Shown here: in pieces, positions 20,618-27,249 of the stretch
Layout of the letters: each line of letters begins with the position of its first letter
Numbering within the stretch: the first letter of the stretch is position 1
DNA from: a virus
DNA length: 30,569 bases
Direction: 5' to 3' (one strand)
IMG/VR virus record: IMGVR_UViG_3300036760_000267
Coordinates: 1-30,569 of that record
Notes under the pieces: generated by a model
What the model saw: only the letters and a program-made list of their open reading frames with translations
Databases searched by the model: none
What the model was told of the DNA's origin: nothing
Program-made: the position numbers and the translations under genes

Positions 20618-20828
20618 CATCCGGAATCGGTTGGCCGAAGACACCTTGTATGATATGTTTGAACTCTATTATGAGGTCCGAACTATCTTTGGCAACTTGC
20701 GATGGAACCGAGGGGCCTGCTATTCGGCCCCAGAAGCCGCAAAGAACGATTTTCGGAAAATGGTCGGCATAATCAAGAACAAAACGATTGTCGCTGGAGA
20801 CATCTTTGATGAACCTCGATCACTTTGA
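20592..20828 (+). CDS. 78-aa hypothetical protein
   Basis: GTG at 20592 inside the end of the aminotransferase gene (26-base overlap) with AAGGAG just before. Helical, with Tyr- and Arg-rich parts and an acidic end. No family recognised. Its end overlaps the start of the methyltransferase by 20 bases. The double overlap supports real translation. Confidence 0.55.
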   Translation: MARLTGRYNIRNRLAEDTLYDMFELYYEVRTIFGNLRWNRGACYSAPEAAKNDFRKMVGIIKNKTIVAGDIFDEPRSL

Positions 20829-21579
20829 CACCCGCGCCCGCAGGTTCGGCACAACGGGCTTCATTGATTTCTCAATGGCCTTCTTCGACCAGCGGATGAG
20901 ATTGCTCTCGGTCGAGAAGTTGCTGGACAAGTACAACATCCGGGGTGGGACTCTTTACGATTTCGGTTGCGGTCGCGGGGATTTTCTCACTCACCTAGCA
21001 AATCGCTTTGACAATCTGTGGGGTTATGATCCTTGTGTGCCGATTGCCGAGAATGCTGCACGGCGAGCGCACGATCTTCTCAATATCGACGTAGGAAGCA
21101 GGCCGTTAATGGGATTCGAGTCTCTTGACGTTATTCTCTCCATCACCGTATTCCAACACATCCACGACTCGGTTGAACTCGCCACAGAATTACGTCGGCT
21201 CTACCAGATGTTGAAGCCCGGGGGTCTGGTGATTGCGCTTGAAAGCATTACGATCGGCGACTACTTCTACCCCGAGCAAGTGAGAGCCCGCCCGAGGTCT
21301 GAGTGGGTTCGCCATTTCCGGGATGCAGGGTTCAAGATCTTTGAGCAGATACCTTTCTTCAATGCGATCTACGCCCCGACAGAATCATATCGGCTGTACA
21401 GGCGCAAGACGAGGCTGGTCTCATTCATCTACGGCCTCTGGTGTCGCTGGTTCGGCAATACGACGATTTTCAACAGCTACTTCGAGCGCAAGGCCAGAGA
21501 AGTTCTCCCCGATAAGGATGCGGCCAACGGTTTTGCGCCGCTGGGATCTATCAACGACTTTTTCATACTGACGAAGTGA
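20809..21579 (+). CDS. SAM-dependent methyltransferase
   Basis: 256 aa from ATG 20809. An in-frame TTG at 20788 adds seven residues. The SAM motif DFGCGRG is at residues 51-57, WGYDP gives the second acidic residue, and LKPGGLVIA is the strand-six motif common in Methyltransf_11/25. The C-terminal 90 residues hold basic and aromatic patches. Substrate unknown. Its place after the aminotransferase fits N- or O-methylation of a sugar. It overlaps the next gene by one base. Confidence 0.88.
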   Translation: MNLDHFDTRARRFGTTGFIDFSMAFFDQRMRLLSVEKLLDKYNIRGGTLYDFGCGRGDFLTHLANRFDNLWGYDPCVPIAENAARRAHDLLNIDVGSRPLMGFESLDVILSITVFQHIHDSVELATELRRLYQMLKPGGLVIALESITIGDYFYPEQVRARPRSEWVRHFRDAGFKIFEQIPFFNAIYAPTESYRLYRRKTRLVSFIYGLWCRWFGNTTIFNSYFERKAREVLPDKDAANGFAPLGSINDFFILTK

Positions 21580-21794
21580 TGTGGTTCTCTTGGCTGGTTC
21601 TCGGAATAGGCGTGTTTTTAATCCTTTGGGCACTGGCAATCTTCGGCCTGATTCTTCTCAACTACAAAGCCAAGAAACTCGGAATCTGGGCAGAGAACAG
21701 AACGCTGAAAGCGAATGAAACGTCGGGTGCGGAAAAACAAGAACTGCCTCAGATGCGGCAGGAAACTCCAAGGCAGCCAGAGCAAATGGTGTAG
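21579..21794 (+). CDS. Small single-pass membrane protein
   Basis: 71 aa from ATG 21579 (TGATG coupling). Residues 4-26 form a hydrophobic helix, then a basic stretch KAKKLG, then a polar Gln/Pro/Glu-rich tail. The last 80 bases also code, in another frame, for the start of the next protein. No family recognised. Confidence 0.55.
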   Translation: MWFSWLVLGIGVFLILWALAIFGLILLNYKAKKLGIWAENRTLKANETSGAEKQELPQMRQETPRQPEQMV

Positions 21795-21954
21795 GGTCTG
21801 TGGCCCGATCGTGAACTACGAAAACACGCGCCGAGACAATGAAAAGAGCCGACCCTACAAGAAAGAGAAGCCCGTGCCGTTCTGGACGTGGATGGAAAAC
21901 TATCTCCGGCAGTGGAATACAGATGTCAACAAAGAACCTAAGTCGGGGAGCTGA
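21715..21954 (+). CDS. Small zinc-ribbon protein
   Basis: 79 aa. It starts 80 bases inside the membrane protein gene in a different frame. CLRC (residues 11-14) and CRVC (26-29) make a small zinc ribbon, then a basic, Tyr/Trp-containing tail. The motif spacing is convincing, so the overlap is likely genuine. Its stop overlaps the next ATG by one base. Confidence 0.65.
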   Translation: MKRRVRKNKNCLRCGRKLQGSQSKWCRVCGPIVNYENTRRDNEKSRPYKKEKPVPFWTWMENYLRQWNTDVNKEPKSGS

Positions 21955-22199
21955 TGAAGGGGAACGGGAAACTGTATAGGCCGATTGAGCCTATTTACAC
22001 GATGGTCGGGGACAAAATCCGCGACCGCCGCAAGTCGTTGAAGTTGGGTCTGCGCGATGTAGCGAAGGCAAGCGGAGTGGATTTCCGTTACATCTTCCGC
22101 GTCGAAAACGCGAATATCAGAGGGTCACTGAGCGCGCTGAGGAAGATCGCAAAGGGACTCGAGACGACGGTTTCAGAACTGTTGCAAGGGATCGGATAG
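21954..22199 (+). CDS. XRE-family helix-turn-helix regulator
   Basis: 81 aa. Residues 21-75 match Cro/CI-type folds: KIRDRRKSLKLGLRDVAKAS, then GVDFRYIFRVEN, and LRKIAKGLETTVSELL. Probably a DNA-binding repressor or activator. A leader of 20 residues precedes the domain, and an ATG at 22002 could be an alternative start. It is part of the same rightward operon. Confidence 0.85.
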   Translation: MKGNGKLYRPIEPIYTMVGDKIRDRRKSLKLGLRDVAKASGVDFRYIFRVENANIRGSLSALRKIAKGLETTVSELLQGIG

Positions 22200-22202
22200 C
22201 GA

Positions 22203-22406
22203 ATGACCTCCGCCCGCGAAAGAAGGAACAAGCGTATCGGCGATCTGTACCTGCGATTCCGCAAGGACGGATTATCAGACAAAGACGCGGTATGGAAAAT
22301 CTACGAGTCCCTGGAGAATCACGACGGCTGGTGTTTGTCCGAGGGCACAATCAGAGTCATAGCGACATTCAAGGATTACGGGAAGAAGAAGAATGAAGTG
22401 GCTTGA
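22203..22406 (+). CDS. Small hypothetical protein
   Basis: 67 aa; starts three bases after the XRE gene. Helical and charged, with a Trp-containing middle (AVWKIYESLE) resembling a small helix-turn-helix-like protein. No family firmly recognised. It overlaps the large methyltransferase gene by 14 bases. Confidence 0.55.
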   Translation: MTSARERRNKRIGDLYLRFRKDGLSDKDAVWKIYESLENHDGWCLSEGTIRVIATFKDYGKKKNEVA

Positions 22407-23994
22407 CTGGTATGGTTGTTATAAGACAAGCTCCAAGCCCTGGCTGGTCCCGGAGGCATTTTCTCATCCGGCGAAGATGTCCATTGGCCTGTGTCAAAGG
22501 ATCTTTGAGTTTATGGAAGACAAGGGGATGATTCACAGGGGCGACGTCATCGTTGACCCGTTCGGCGGTATCGGGACAACTGCACTGGTGGGAGCGACGA
22601 AGGGCTATCAAGTCATCTGTGTTGAGTTGGAGGAGCGATTCATTCGGATGAGTAACAAGTACGAGTGCCCTGGCATCTCGAAGGAAGAATGGCTCCGGTG
22701 GTTCAACCGTTTCGGGAAAAACATTGTTCTCTGTCCGAGTTGTCAAGGGAAATTGCAGGGAGCGTACGAAGGCAATGGAGTCATTCCATCGAAGAGCGCG
22801 CACCTTTTTGTCGGCAACGTGGAGAAGCACCGCGAACTCTGGGAGCGATTGAACAAGCCCATCCCGATAGTGATTCAAGGCGACAGCCGGAAGTTGTCGG
22901 AGATTCTTGCCACGGTAGACGCAGCGGTGATGAGTCCGCCCTATAATCTTCCAATGTCCCAAGACCATCCGGGAAGGTCGGGCGGGAAGCGGGGTATTGA
23001 GCCATCAGAAAAGGGGGCTTTCGTTCGCTATGGCGATACCGATGGACAAATTGAGTCGCTTCCTCAAGGCTCCATCTCTGCTGTTATCTCAAGTCCGCCG
23101 TACGCAGAAAGCTTGAAGCAGGAATCCGAAGAGCAAACGGCGCGGAAACAAAGACGGATCGCTCGGTCCAAAAGCATTTATGATGGCCGAAAAATTGAAA
23201 CTGATTCACCTGGGAAAGCTGGCCTGGGCGGGGGTTATGGCGAATCAGACGGTCAAATCGCTTCTCTCAAAGACCGAGGCATCGAAGCGGTCATTACCTC
23301 GCCGCCCTACGCAGAGATCCGCCAAGACGGTGGTTCAACGCGACCCGGGTACACCGGAATGACTCCTTACAGCGGTGAATCCCGAAATGCTTGGCGCACC
23401 ACCCGGGACCAGAAGAACATCGGCAACGTCCCCGAGGGCAACATCGCCAGCGTCATAACGAGTCCGCCGTACGAAAGTGCTGGGACGAAAGCAGATGAGA
23501 ACCCAGAGAATTACATACGACGTGACCAAGAACGATACGAGTTGATGAAAAGTAGGGGGATAGGTAGGCCCAAACAATCCCCGGGCCGATACTCTGGGAA
23601 CCGTGACAATATCGGGAACCAAAATGCCGAGACGTACTGGTCTGCGATGTTGACCGTTTTTTCCGAGTGCCATAAAATTCTCAAGGCTGGTGGCTATATG
23701 GCTGTGGTAGTAAAGGATTTCGTCCGCGACAAGCAGCGCGTACCCCTGTGCGACAATACGGTGCAGCTTCTCGAACATTTGGGCTTCAAAGTCAAGTACC
23801 GGGTACGGGCCTGGCTCGTCGAGGACCAAGGTGTTGCCGATATGTTTCACGGCAAGACAACGCTCAAGCAGCGAAAGTCTTTTTTTCGCCGATTGTGTGA
23901 GTCCAAAGGCAGTCCGAGGATTGATTTTGAGCAGGTAATTATATGCCAAAAAGTGTCAGGATTACAAGTCAATCAAACAGAGGGAAAGAAATGA
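22393..23994 (+). CDS. DNA methyltransferase with four SPPY motifs
   Basis: 533 aa. N-terminal part: HPAKMS (25-30) and motif I VDPFGGIGTT (54-63), then a zinc-like CPSC (114-117). Four catalytic-type SPPY motifs follow at residues 181, 234, 303 and 357. Motifs two to four each stand behind a similar lead-in (Gly-Gln-Ile or Asn-Ile-Gly, then five to eight residues, then AVI(T/S)SPPY). The C-terminal part (YWSAMLTVFSECHKILKAGGYM, VVVKDF) resembles the last strands of N4/N6 DNA methylases. SPPY favours N4-cytosine. Why four are kept is unknown: repeat expansion or decoy loops are possible. No restriction partner is seen. Confidence 0.88.
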   Translation: MKWLDWYGCYKTSSKPWLVPEAFSHPAKMSIGLCQRIFEFMEDKGMIHRGDVIVDPFGGIGTTALVGATKGYQVICVELEERFIRMSNKYECPGISKEEWLRWFNRFGKNIVLCPSCQGKLQGAYEGNGVIPSKSAHLFVGNVEKHRELWERLNKPIPIVIQGDSRKLSEILATVDAAVMSPPYNLPMSQDHPGRSGGKRGIEPSEKGAFVRYGDTDGQIESLPQGSISAVISSPPYAESLKQESEEQTARKQRRIARSKSIYDGRKIETDSPGKAGLGGGYGESDGQIASLKDRGIEAVITSPPYAEIRQDGGSTRPGYTGMTPYSGESRNAWRTTRDQKNIGNVPEGNIASVITSPPYESAGTKADENPENYIRRDQERYELMKSRGIGRPKQSPGRYSGNRDNIGNQNAETYWSAMLTVFSECHKILKAGGYMAVVVKDFVRDKQRVPLCDNTVQLLEHLGFKVKYRVRAWLVEDQGVADMFHGKTTLKQRKSFFRRLCESKGSPRIDFEQVIICQKVSGLQVNQTEGKK

Positions 23995-24272
23995 CAAAGC
24001 CCAAATGGAAAGACCGTCTTTTGGTTTCTTGGAGCAAGCTGGCTGGTGAATGTCTTGATGAAAATATCCGGCAAGTTGAAAAGTGGGGACGGCAACGACG
24101 AAGGGGTTTTGAGTGGCTTGGATTCCTGACAGAAGAAGTCGGTGAACTCTCACAGGCAATCAGCGAGAACGAATTTCGCCAGGGGCCGAGAGAAAACATC
24201 AGGAAGGAAGCCATTCAGGTTGCCACGCTTGCGTTAAAGATTGCAGAAATGAACCCGCCGATCAAAAAATAG
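23991..24272 (+). CDS. MazG-like nucleotide pyrophosphohydrolase-related protein
   Basis: 93 aa; ATGA overlap with the methyltransferase. Residues 47-56 (TEEVGELSQA) and 69-86 (NIRKEAIQVATLALKIAE) fit the MazG-like helices. The usual E-x-x-D second metal site is E-x-x-Q here, as in many phage MazG-like proteins. Family members cleave nucleoside triphosphates or lower ppGpp in the infected cell; activity here is uncertain. The start follows a leader AATCAAACAGAGGG shared with the next three genes. Confidence 0.8.
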   Translation: MTKPKWKDRLLVSWSKLAGECLDENIRQVEKWGRQRRRGFEWLGFLTEEVGELSQAISENEFRQGPRENIRKEAIQVATLALKIAEMNPPIKK

Positions 24273-24276
24273 ATGG

Positions 24277-24290
24277 GTCAAACGGAAGGA
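24277..24290 (+). promoter_or_regulatory. Repeated start leader GTCAAACGGA-GG (family B)
   Basis: GTCAAACGGAAGGAAAGGAATGA here, with close copies before the starts at 23991 (TCAAACAGAGGGAAAGAA), 24509 (GTCAAACGGAGGTAAAGAA) and 24961 (GTCAAACGGAGGGAAA). Each carries the Shine-Dalgarno site. Confidence 0.6.
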
Positions 24291-24295
24291 AAGGA

Positions 24296-24487
24296 ATGAC
24301 AAAGCTAAAACCGTCTGTTAGCCGCCCTAGCAAAATGGGAAAGTGGCTAGAAGAATATGAACACTGTTCCTGCACATTTGTTGCACGGTCAAAGCGTGAC
24401 CTTTTAGGATATTGTCCGGTGCACGGCAATGATCGGCGGAGGATTTACAGATTACCTAAAGCAACGCCAATCGGGTATAGTGGATAA
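24296..24487 (+). CDS. 63-aa hypothetical protein with CSC/CPVH
   Basis: ATG behind the repeated leader. C-S-C near residues 24-26 and CPVHG near 40-44 could bind a metal; the rest is basic. No family recognised. It sits between the MazG-like and ASCH genes. Confidence 0.55.
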   Translation: MTKLKPSVSRPSKMGKWLEEYEHCSCTFVARSKRDLLGYCPVHGNDRRRIYRLPKATPIGYSG

Positions 24488-24508
24488 GAGTCAAACGGAG
24501 GTAAAGAA

Positions 24509-24931
24509 ATGAGTGAACAACTTCCAGTGATAACGCTGTGGCAACCCTGGGCAACTTGGGTGATGGCCGGATGGAAAACTATTGAGACTCGAACGCACCC
24601 GCGATTTGCGTGTCTTGTAGGACAAAGAATCGGGATACACGCAGGTCTTCACTGGGATCAGGATGCGATTCGTTTAGCCCAGCCATATTTGACCAATGAA
24701 CAGGTTGATGTCACAAAAAAATATCTCAGAATCGGAGGGGGGATTATTGGAACGGTGAAAGTTACGATGCACAGAGAACTACACGCGGAAGATTCACCAG
24801 CAGCGTTGATTAATTGTGAACACACGCGGCGGTGGGGACTATTTCTCGTAGAACCAAGAATTATTGAGGCGATTCCCGTGCGTGGGAAACAGGGGATTTG
24901 GATATATAAAGCAACTGCTGTTGATGAGTAG
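24509..24931 (+). CDS. ASCH domain protein
   Basis: 140 aa. The ASCH signature TLWQPWATWVMAGWKTIETRTH opens the domain (residues 8-30), followed by IGIHAG, IIGTVKV and the end LVEPRIIEAIPVRGKQGIW. ASCH domains are RNA-binding folds related to PUA; some members are amidohydrolases acting on modified nucleosides such as N4-acetylcytidine. The conserved Lys and Glu of the pocket appear as K23 and E26. In phage this may act on modified nucleotides or host RNA. The role is inferred. Confidence 0.88.
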   Translation: MSEQLPVITLWQPWATWVMAGWKTIETRTHPRFACLVGQRIGIHAGLHWDQDAIRLAQPYLTNEQVDVTKKYLRIGGGIIGTVKVTMHRELHAEDSPAALINCEHTRRWGLFLVEPRIIEAIPVRGKQGIWIYKATAVDE

Positions 24932-24960
24932 TTGTGCCCACTCAGTCAAACGGAGGGAAA

Positions 24961-25158
24961 ATGAACCAGTTTGAGGTACGAAAAGACGACTATGGTTATC
25001 CCGCTGCAATCGCGGCAGACGGGATAGATTGGGTACACCTCACACCATCGCAGAGGACGATGGAAAGGATTGACGATTTATTATACATTTTGAATCTGGG
25101 TTTGGATGTCAAAAGCAAGAAGTTAGATGCCCGAGATCAAGCCCTCCTGAGCGGTTAA
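24961..25158 (+). CDS. 65-aa hypothetical protein
   Basis: ATG behind the repeated GTCAAACGGAGGG leader. Short beta segment at the start (FEVRKDDYGYPAAIAADG) and a helical second half. No family recognised. It is the last gene of the leader-family-B block; after it come 160 bases with a promoter. Confidence 0.55.
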   Translation: MNQFEVRKDDYGYPAAIAADGIDWVHLTPSQRTMERIDDLLYILNLGLDVKSKKLDARDQALLSG

Positions 25159-25233
25159 TCACGCCTATCGCATCCTAGAGCGTTTCCCAAGTTTGACAAA
25201 GCGACATTTTTAATCTAGCGATGCCGATTTCGC

Positions 25234-25262
25234 TTGACTTTGAGTTATCAATATGCTAACAT
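25234..25262 (+). promoter_or_regulatory. Strong sigma-70-type promoter
   Basis: TTGACT (25234-25239), 17 bases, then TAACAT (25257-25262), with an extended -10 TGC directly before it. A further TTGACA lies upstream near 25195 without a good -10. The start is expected near 25269, about 50 bases before the first gene of the tiny-gene run. The stretch 25159-25318 holds no gene besides this. Confidence 0.75.
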
Positions 25263-25290
25263 AGATATAGACGATTGGGAGAGATCCGGT

Positions 25291-25321
25291 CACACACAAA
25301 CCACAAAGGAGCACAACAATG
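25291..25321 (+). promoter_or_regulatory. Repeated start leader ACAAACCACAAAGGAG (family C)
   Basis: The leader ACAAACCACAAAGGAGCACAACAATGAC occurs before the gene at 25319. Close copies stand before 25578, 25740 and 25969, and looser ones before 26130 and 26499. All contain the Shine-Dalgarno AAAGGAG or a near form. Confidence 0.65.
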
Positions 25322-25549
25322 ACAGACAATCAAACTGGCACATGCTATTGCGAGCACTGCCGGGCCATTGTATCACCTAATAGCACCTGGCAGAGTCACC
25401 CATGTAGTTGCTCCGAATCCGGCTCACACCGCATCCGGACAGCTGGGACTGTGGCGTATCGCGTCCGCAAAATTGGCGGCGACGGATATGTTTACCGTTT
25501 TACCAACGTCCCCGTGGGCTGGGAAATCGTAGAAACGATTGTCTACTAA
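25319..25549 (+). CDS. 76-aa hypothetical protein with Cys motifs
   Basis: ATG eight bases after AAAGGAG. Cysteines CYCEHC (residues 9-14) and CSCS (29-32) suggest a zinc site; the second half is beta-rich (VAYRVRKIGGDGYVYRF). No family recognised. It is the first gene of the promoter-driven run. Confidence 0.65.
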   Translation: MTDNQTGTCYCEHCRAIVSPNSTWQSHPCSCSESGSHRIRTAGTVAYRVRKIGGDGYVYRFTNVPVGWEIVETIVY

Positions 25550-25577
25550 TAGACACACAAACCACAAAGGAGCGAAA

Positions 25578-25712
25578 ATGACAATCAGCAGGAAAAATAT
25601 CGAAATCATTTACGATCCGTTAAACTGGCAACGATGCAGAGCAGGCAGGCTGTTTAATTTTAGCAGCCATCGAACGTGGCGCATTTTTTTGTGGACGGTA
25701 TACATAGATTGA
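25578..25712 (+). CDS. 44-aa hypothetical protein
   Basis: ATG at 25578 behind ACAAAGGAGCGAAA. The protein starts MTISRKNIEII and ends WTVYID; basic and aromatic. No family recognised. The leader and the MT-start shared with its neighbours support translation although the gene is very short. Confidence 0.5.
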   Translation: MTISRKNIEIIYDPLNWQRCRAGRLFNFSSHRTWRIFLWTVYID

Positions 25713-25739
25713 CACTCCAACCACATAAGGAACACAACA

Positions 25740-25946
25740 ATGACGGCACTATCTGGCACTCTCTGGGTCGCACCTGGCACGGGGGCGACGTACCGGGATC
25801 TAGCGGTCGCTTATCAACAACTGCGCGGTTACATCAAACCGCGCTTGAATGATCTAGCTAATACACGAGGAGACGAACACAGTCAGCTTGCTTTAACAGA
25901 CAGACCACTCCGAGAGTACGACCTGCAACGCATTGATGCACTGTAA
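25740..25946 (+). CDS. 68-aa hypothetical protein
   Basis: Starts MTALSG behind CCACATAAGGAACACAACA, a slightly altered copy of the shared leader. Mostly helical, with Arg/Asp/Leu in the second half (DLANTRGDE, LTDRPLREYDLQRI). No family recognised. Confidence 0.55.
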   Translation: MTALSGTLWVAPGTGATYRDLAVAYQQLRGYIKPRLNDLANTRGDEHSQLALTDRPLREYDLQRIDAL

Positions 25947-25968
25947 CAACCCACAAAGGAGTACAAAA

Positions 25969-26133
25969 ATGACCCTCACTGTCACACAGCAACGGAAGCT
26001 CTGCCGTCCCTGCAAACGCCAGCTAGCCTGGCTCAAACGCCGGAATGAGGCAGGCGGATCTCTCTGCTCCGTCTGCGGATTCTGGCGGTGGGAACCAAAC
26101 AATCTCAAACCAACAGAAGGAGCACGAAAATGA
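25969..26133 (+). CDS. 54-aa zinc-ribbon-like protein
   Basis: ATG at 25969 behind CACAAAGGAGTACAAAA. CRPC (residues 12-15) and CSVC (33-36) form two cysteine pairs, and the protein is basic between them. Probably a tiny zinc-binding protein. Its stop overlaps the next start as ATGA. Confidence 0.6.
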   Translation: MTLTVTQQRKLCRPCKRQLAWLKRRNEAGGSLCSVCGFWRWEPNNLKPTEGARK

Positions 26134-26411
26134 AACCAGTATTAGCAACTGTATACGGCAATCGAAACGGTACGTGGATCATACCGAATACCCGCGATCA
26201 ATCCGGGTTTCAGGGCGACTGTGAAAACGAGGGCGCGGCGTATATTTGTGGCCGTACCGTCTATCATGCGGTCACTGTGTACGGATCATATCGCAGCCAC
26301 CGGCGGGAGATATTGTACCGGGGTAAAATCAATGTCTCAGGAGGGCTGCTAGGCCAGTGGGTTGAAATTGAACACGATGAACTGCCAAAAATCGTGTCCA
26401 AGCTAATCTGA
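26130..26411 (+). CDS. 93-aa hypothetical protein
   Basis: ATG at 26130 behind AGAAGGAGCACGAAA, another form of the shared leader. The protein is beta-rich with many Gly and Tyr, and contains CENEGAAYICG near the middle. No family recognised. Confidence 0.6.
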   Translation: MKPVLATVYGNRNGTWIIPNTRDQSGFQGDCENEGAAYICGRTVYHAVTVYGSYRSHRREILYRGKINVSGGLLGQWVEIEHDELPKIVSKLI

Positions 26412-26415
26412 CCGC

Positions 26416-26449
26416 CCCTCCTCGTGCGCTCGCAGATCGACGGGGAGGG
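26416..26449 (+). other. Stable hairpin without T-run
   Basis: CCCTCCTCGT (26416-26425) pairs with ACGGGGAGGG (26440-26449) in a 10-pair stem with one wobble pair and a 14-base loop. No run of T follows. It may stabilise or separate transcripts between the genes at 26130 and 26499. Confidence 0.5.
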
Positions 26450-26498
26450 CTAATTCAAGTTTGTCTAGCCACAATACAACCAACAAAAGGTGAGAGCA

Positions 26499-26720
26499 AT
26501 GAAAACAGATAAACACGGCTGTTCGACCTGTCCCATAGGTGAAGAACACTATGAATTTTTTAGCGATAATCTAGCACGCGCGAATGTGCAATACGATTAT
26601 CGTGCATCCAATGGAGAATTGTTCTCCTGCGTTCGTAGAGGCTGGTCAAACGAACAGGTTCTGCGACTCGCAAAATCAACGCGAGACAAATGGCTCGAAG
26701 AACGTGGACTTGTGGCATGA
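26499..26720 (+). CDS. 73-aa hypothetical protein
   Basis: ATG at 26499 behind ACAAAAGG; a GTG at 26490 is too near that site. Begins MKTDKHGCSTCPIG with a Cys pair; the second half is helical and charged. No family recognised. Confidence 0.6.
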   Translation: MKTDKHGCSTCPIGEEHYEFFSDNLARANVQYDYRASNGELFSCVRRGWSNEQVLRLAKSTRDKWLEERGLVA

Positions 26721-26792
26721 ATCAAACGAACTCTAAGGCAATGTCTTGTTAGCGTCAACAAAACATCGAACTCACTGAAAGGAGAATAAACA

Positions 26793-26966
26793 ATGACTGG
26801 TAACGATCTCAAACGCCTGCGCAATCAGGCGGGGAAAACTCAAACGGAGTTTGCGAAGCTGCTCAACTATCAAAGCAAAGTCCATATTTCACGGCTTGAA
26901 GCGCGTGGCAGACGAAGGTTACCCGATGGAGCGATTGCGCGTATCAAAGCGGCTGGTCTGGCCTGA
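26793..26966 (+). CDS. 57-aa XRE-like regulator
   Basis: ATG at 26793 behind AAAGGAGAATAAACA. The protein is essentially one Cro/CI helix-turn-helix: NDLKRLRNQAGKTQTEFAKL, then SKVHISRLEARG, then a short final helix. Being last in the promoter-driven run and directly before a terminator, it could control that run. Confidence 0.7.
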   Translation: MTGNDLKRLRNQAGKTQTEFAKLLNYQSKVHISRLEARGRRRLPDGAIARIKAAGLA

Positions 26967-26989
26967 AATTCTGTTCATCGATCGAACCG

Positions 26990-27021
26990 ACCCGACTGAG
27001 TGAACCTCAGCCGGGTTTTTT
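26990..27021 (+). terminator. Intrinsic terminator
   Basis: ACCCGACTGAG (26990-27000) pairs with CTCAGCCGGGT (27006-27016) with one mismatch and a five-base loop, followed by a run of T to 27021. It closes the run of tiny genes. Confidence 0.9.
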
Positions 27022-27043
27022 GTGCTAAAATTTAGCAAACCCT

Positions 27044-27185
27044 CTTGACTCGTCGTTTTATTTTTTGCGTATTAACACTGTAACCCAACGGACAAGGCTC
27101 GACAGGGCATTTGTCCACCGTGCTCTACCGCATTAGCACGGCATGACCAAGGGCCCGGTCACAAGGTGGGTGATCGGGTCTTTTT
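27044..27185 (+). ncRNA. Candidate small RNA with three hairpins and terminator
   Basis: A TTGACT near 27044 and a weak TATTAA 19 bases later could start a transcript near 27080. It would contain three consecutive hairpins: GGACAA/TTGTCC (27090-27116), CCGTGCT/AGCACGG (27118-27141) and GCCCGGTCAC/GTGATCGGGT (27153-27179). The last is followed by CTTTTT and acts as an intrinsic terminator. No gene fits in this stretch. The promoter spacing is poor, so start and length are uncertain. Confidence 0.45.
27153..27185 (+). terminator. Intrinsic terminator before terminase genes
   Basis: A ten-pair stem (27153-27162 with 27170-27179, including wobble pairs) with a seven-base loop and TTTTT at 27181-27185. 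It isolates the terminase operon from upstream transcription. Confidence 0.85.
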
Positions 27186-27249
27186 ATTTCCCGAGCACAG
27201 ACTCGGGCGTCGAACACAGTTTCGATTGGAAAGGTAGCAAAGAGTAGCA

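Noticed and set aside
26416-26449. Hairpin as an intrinsic terminator
   Set aside because: The stem is stable but no T-run follows. The shared leader and gene order continue beyond it, so it was listed only as a hairpin.
27100-27175. tRNA-like segment on the minus strand (GGTAGAGCAC resembling a D arm)
   Set aside because: No T arm of the GTTCRANYC type and no matching acceptor stem were found. The plus-strand reading as three hairpins and a terminator explains the bases better.
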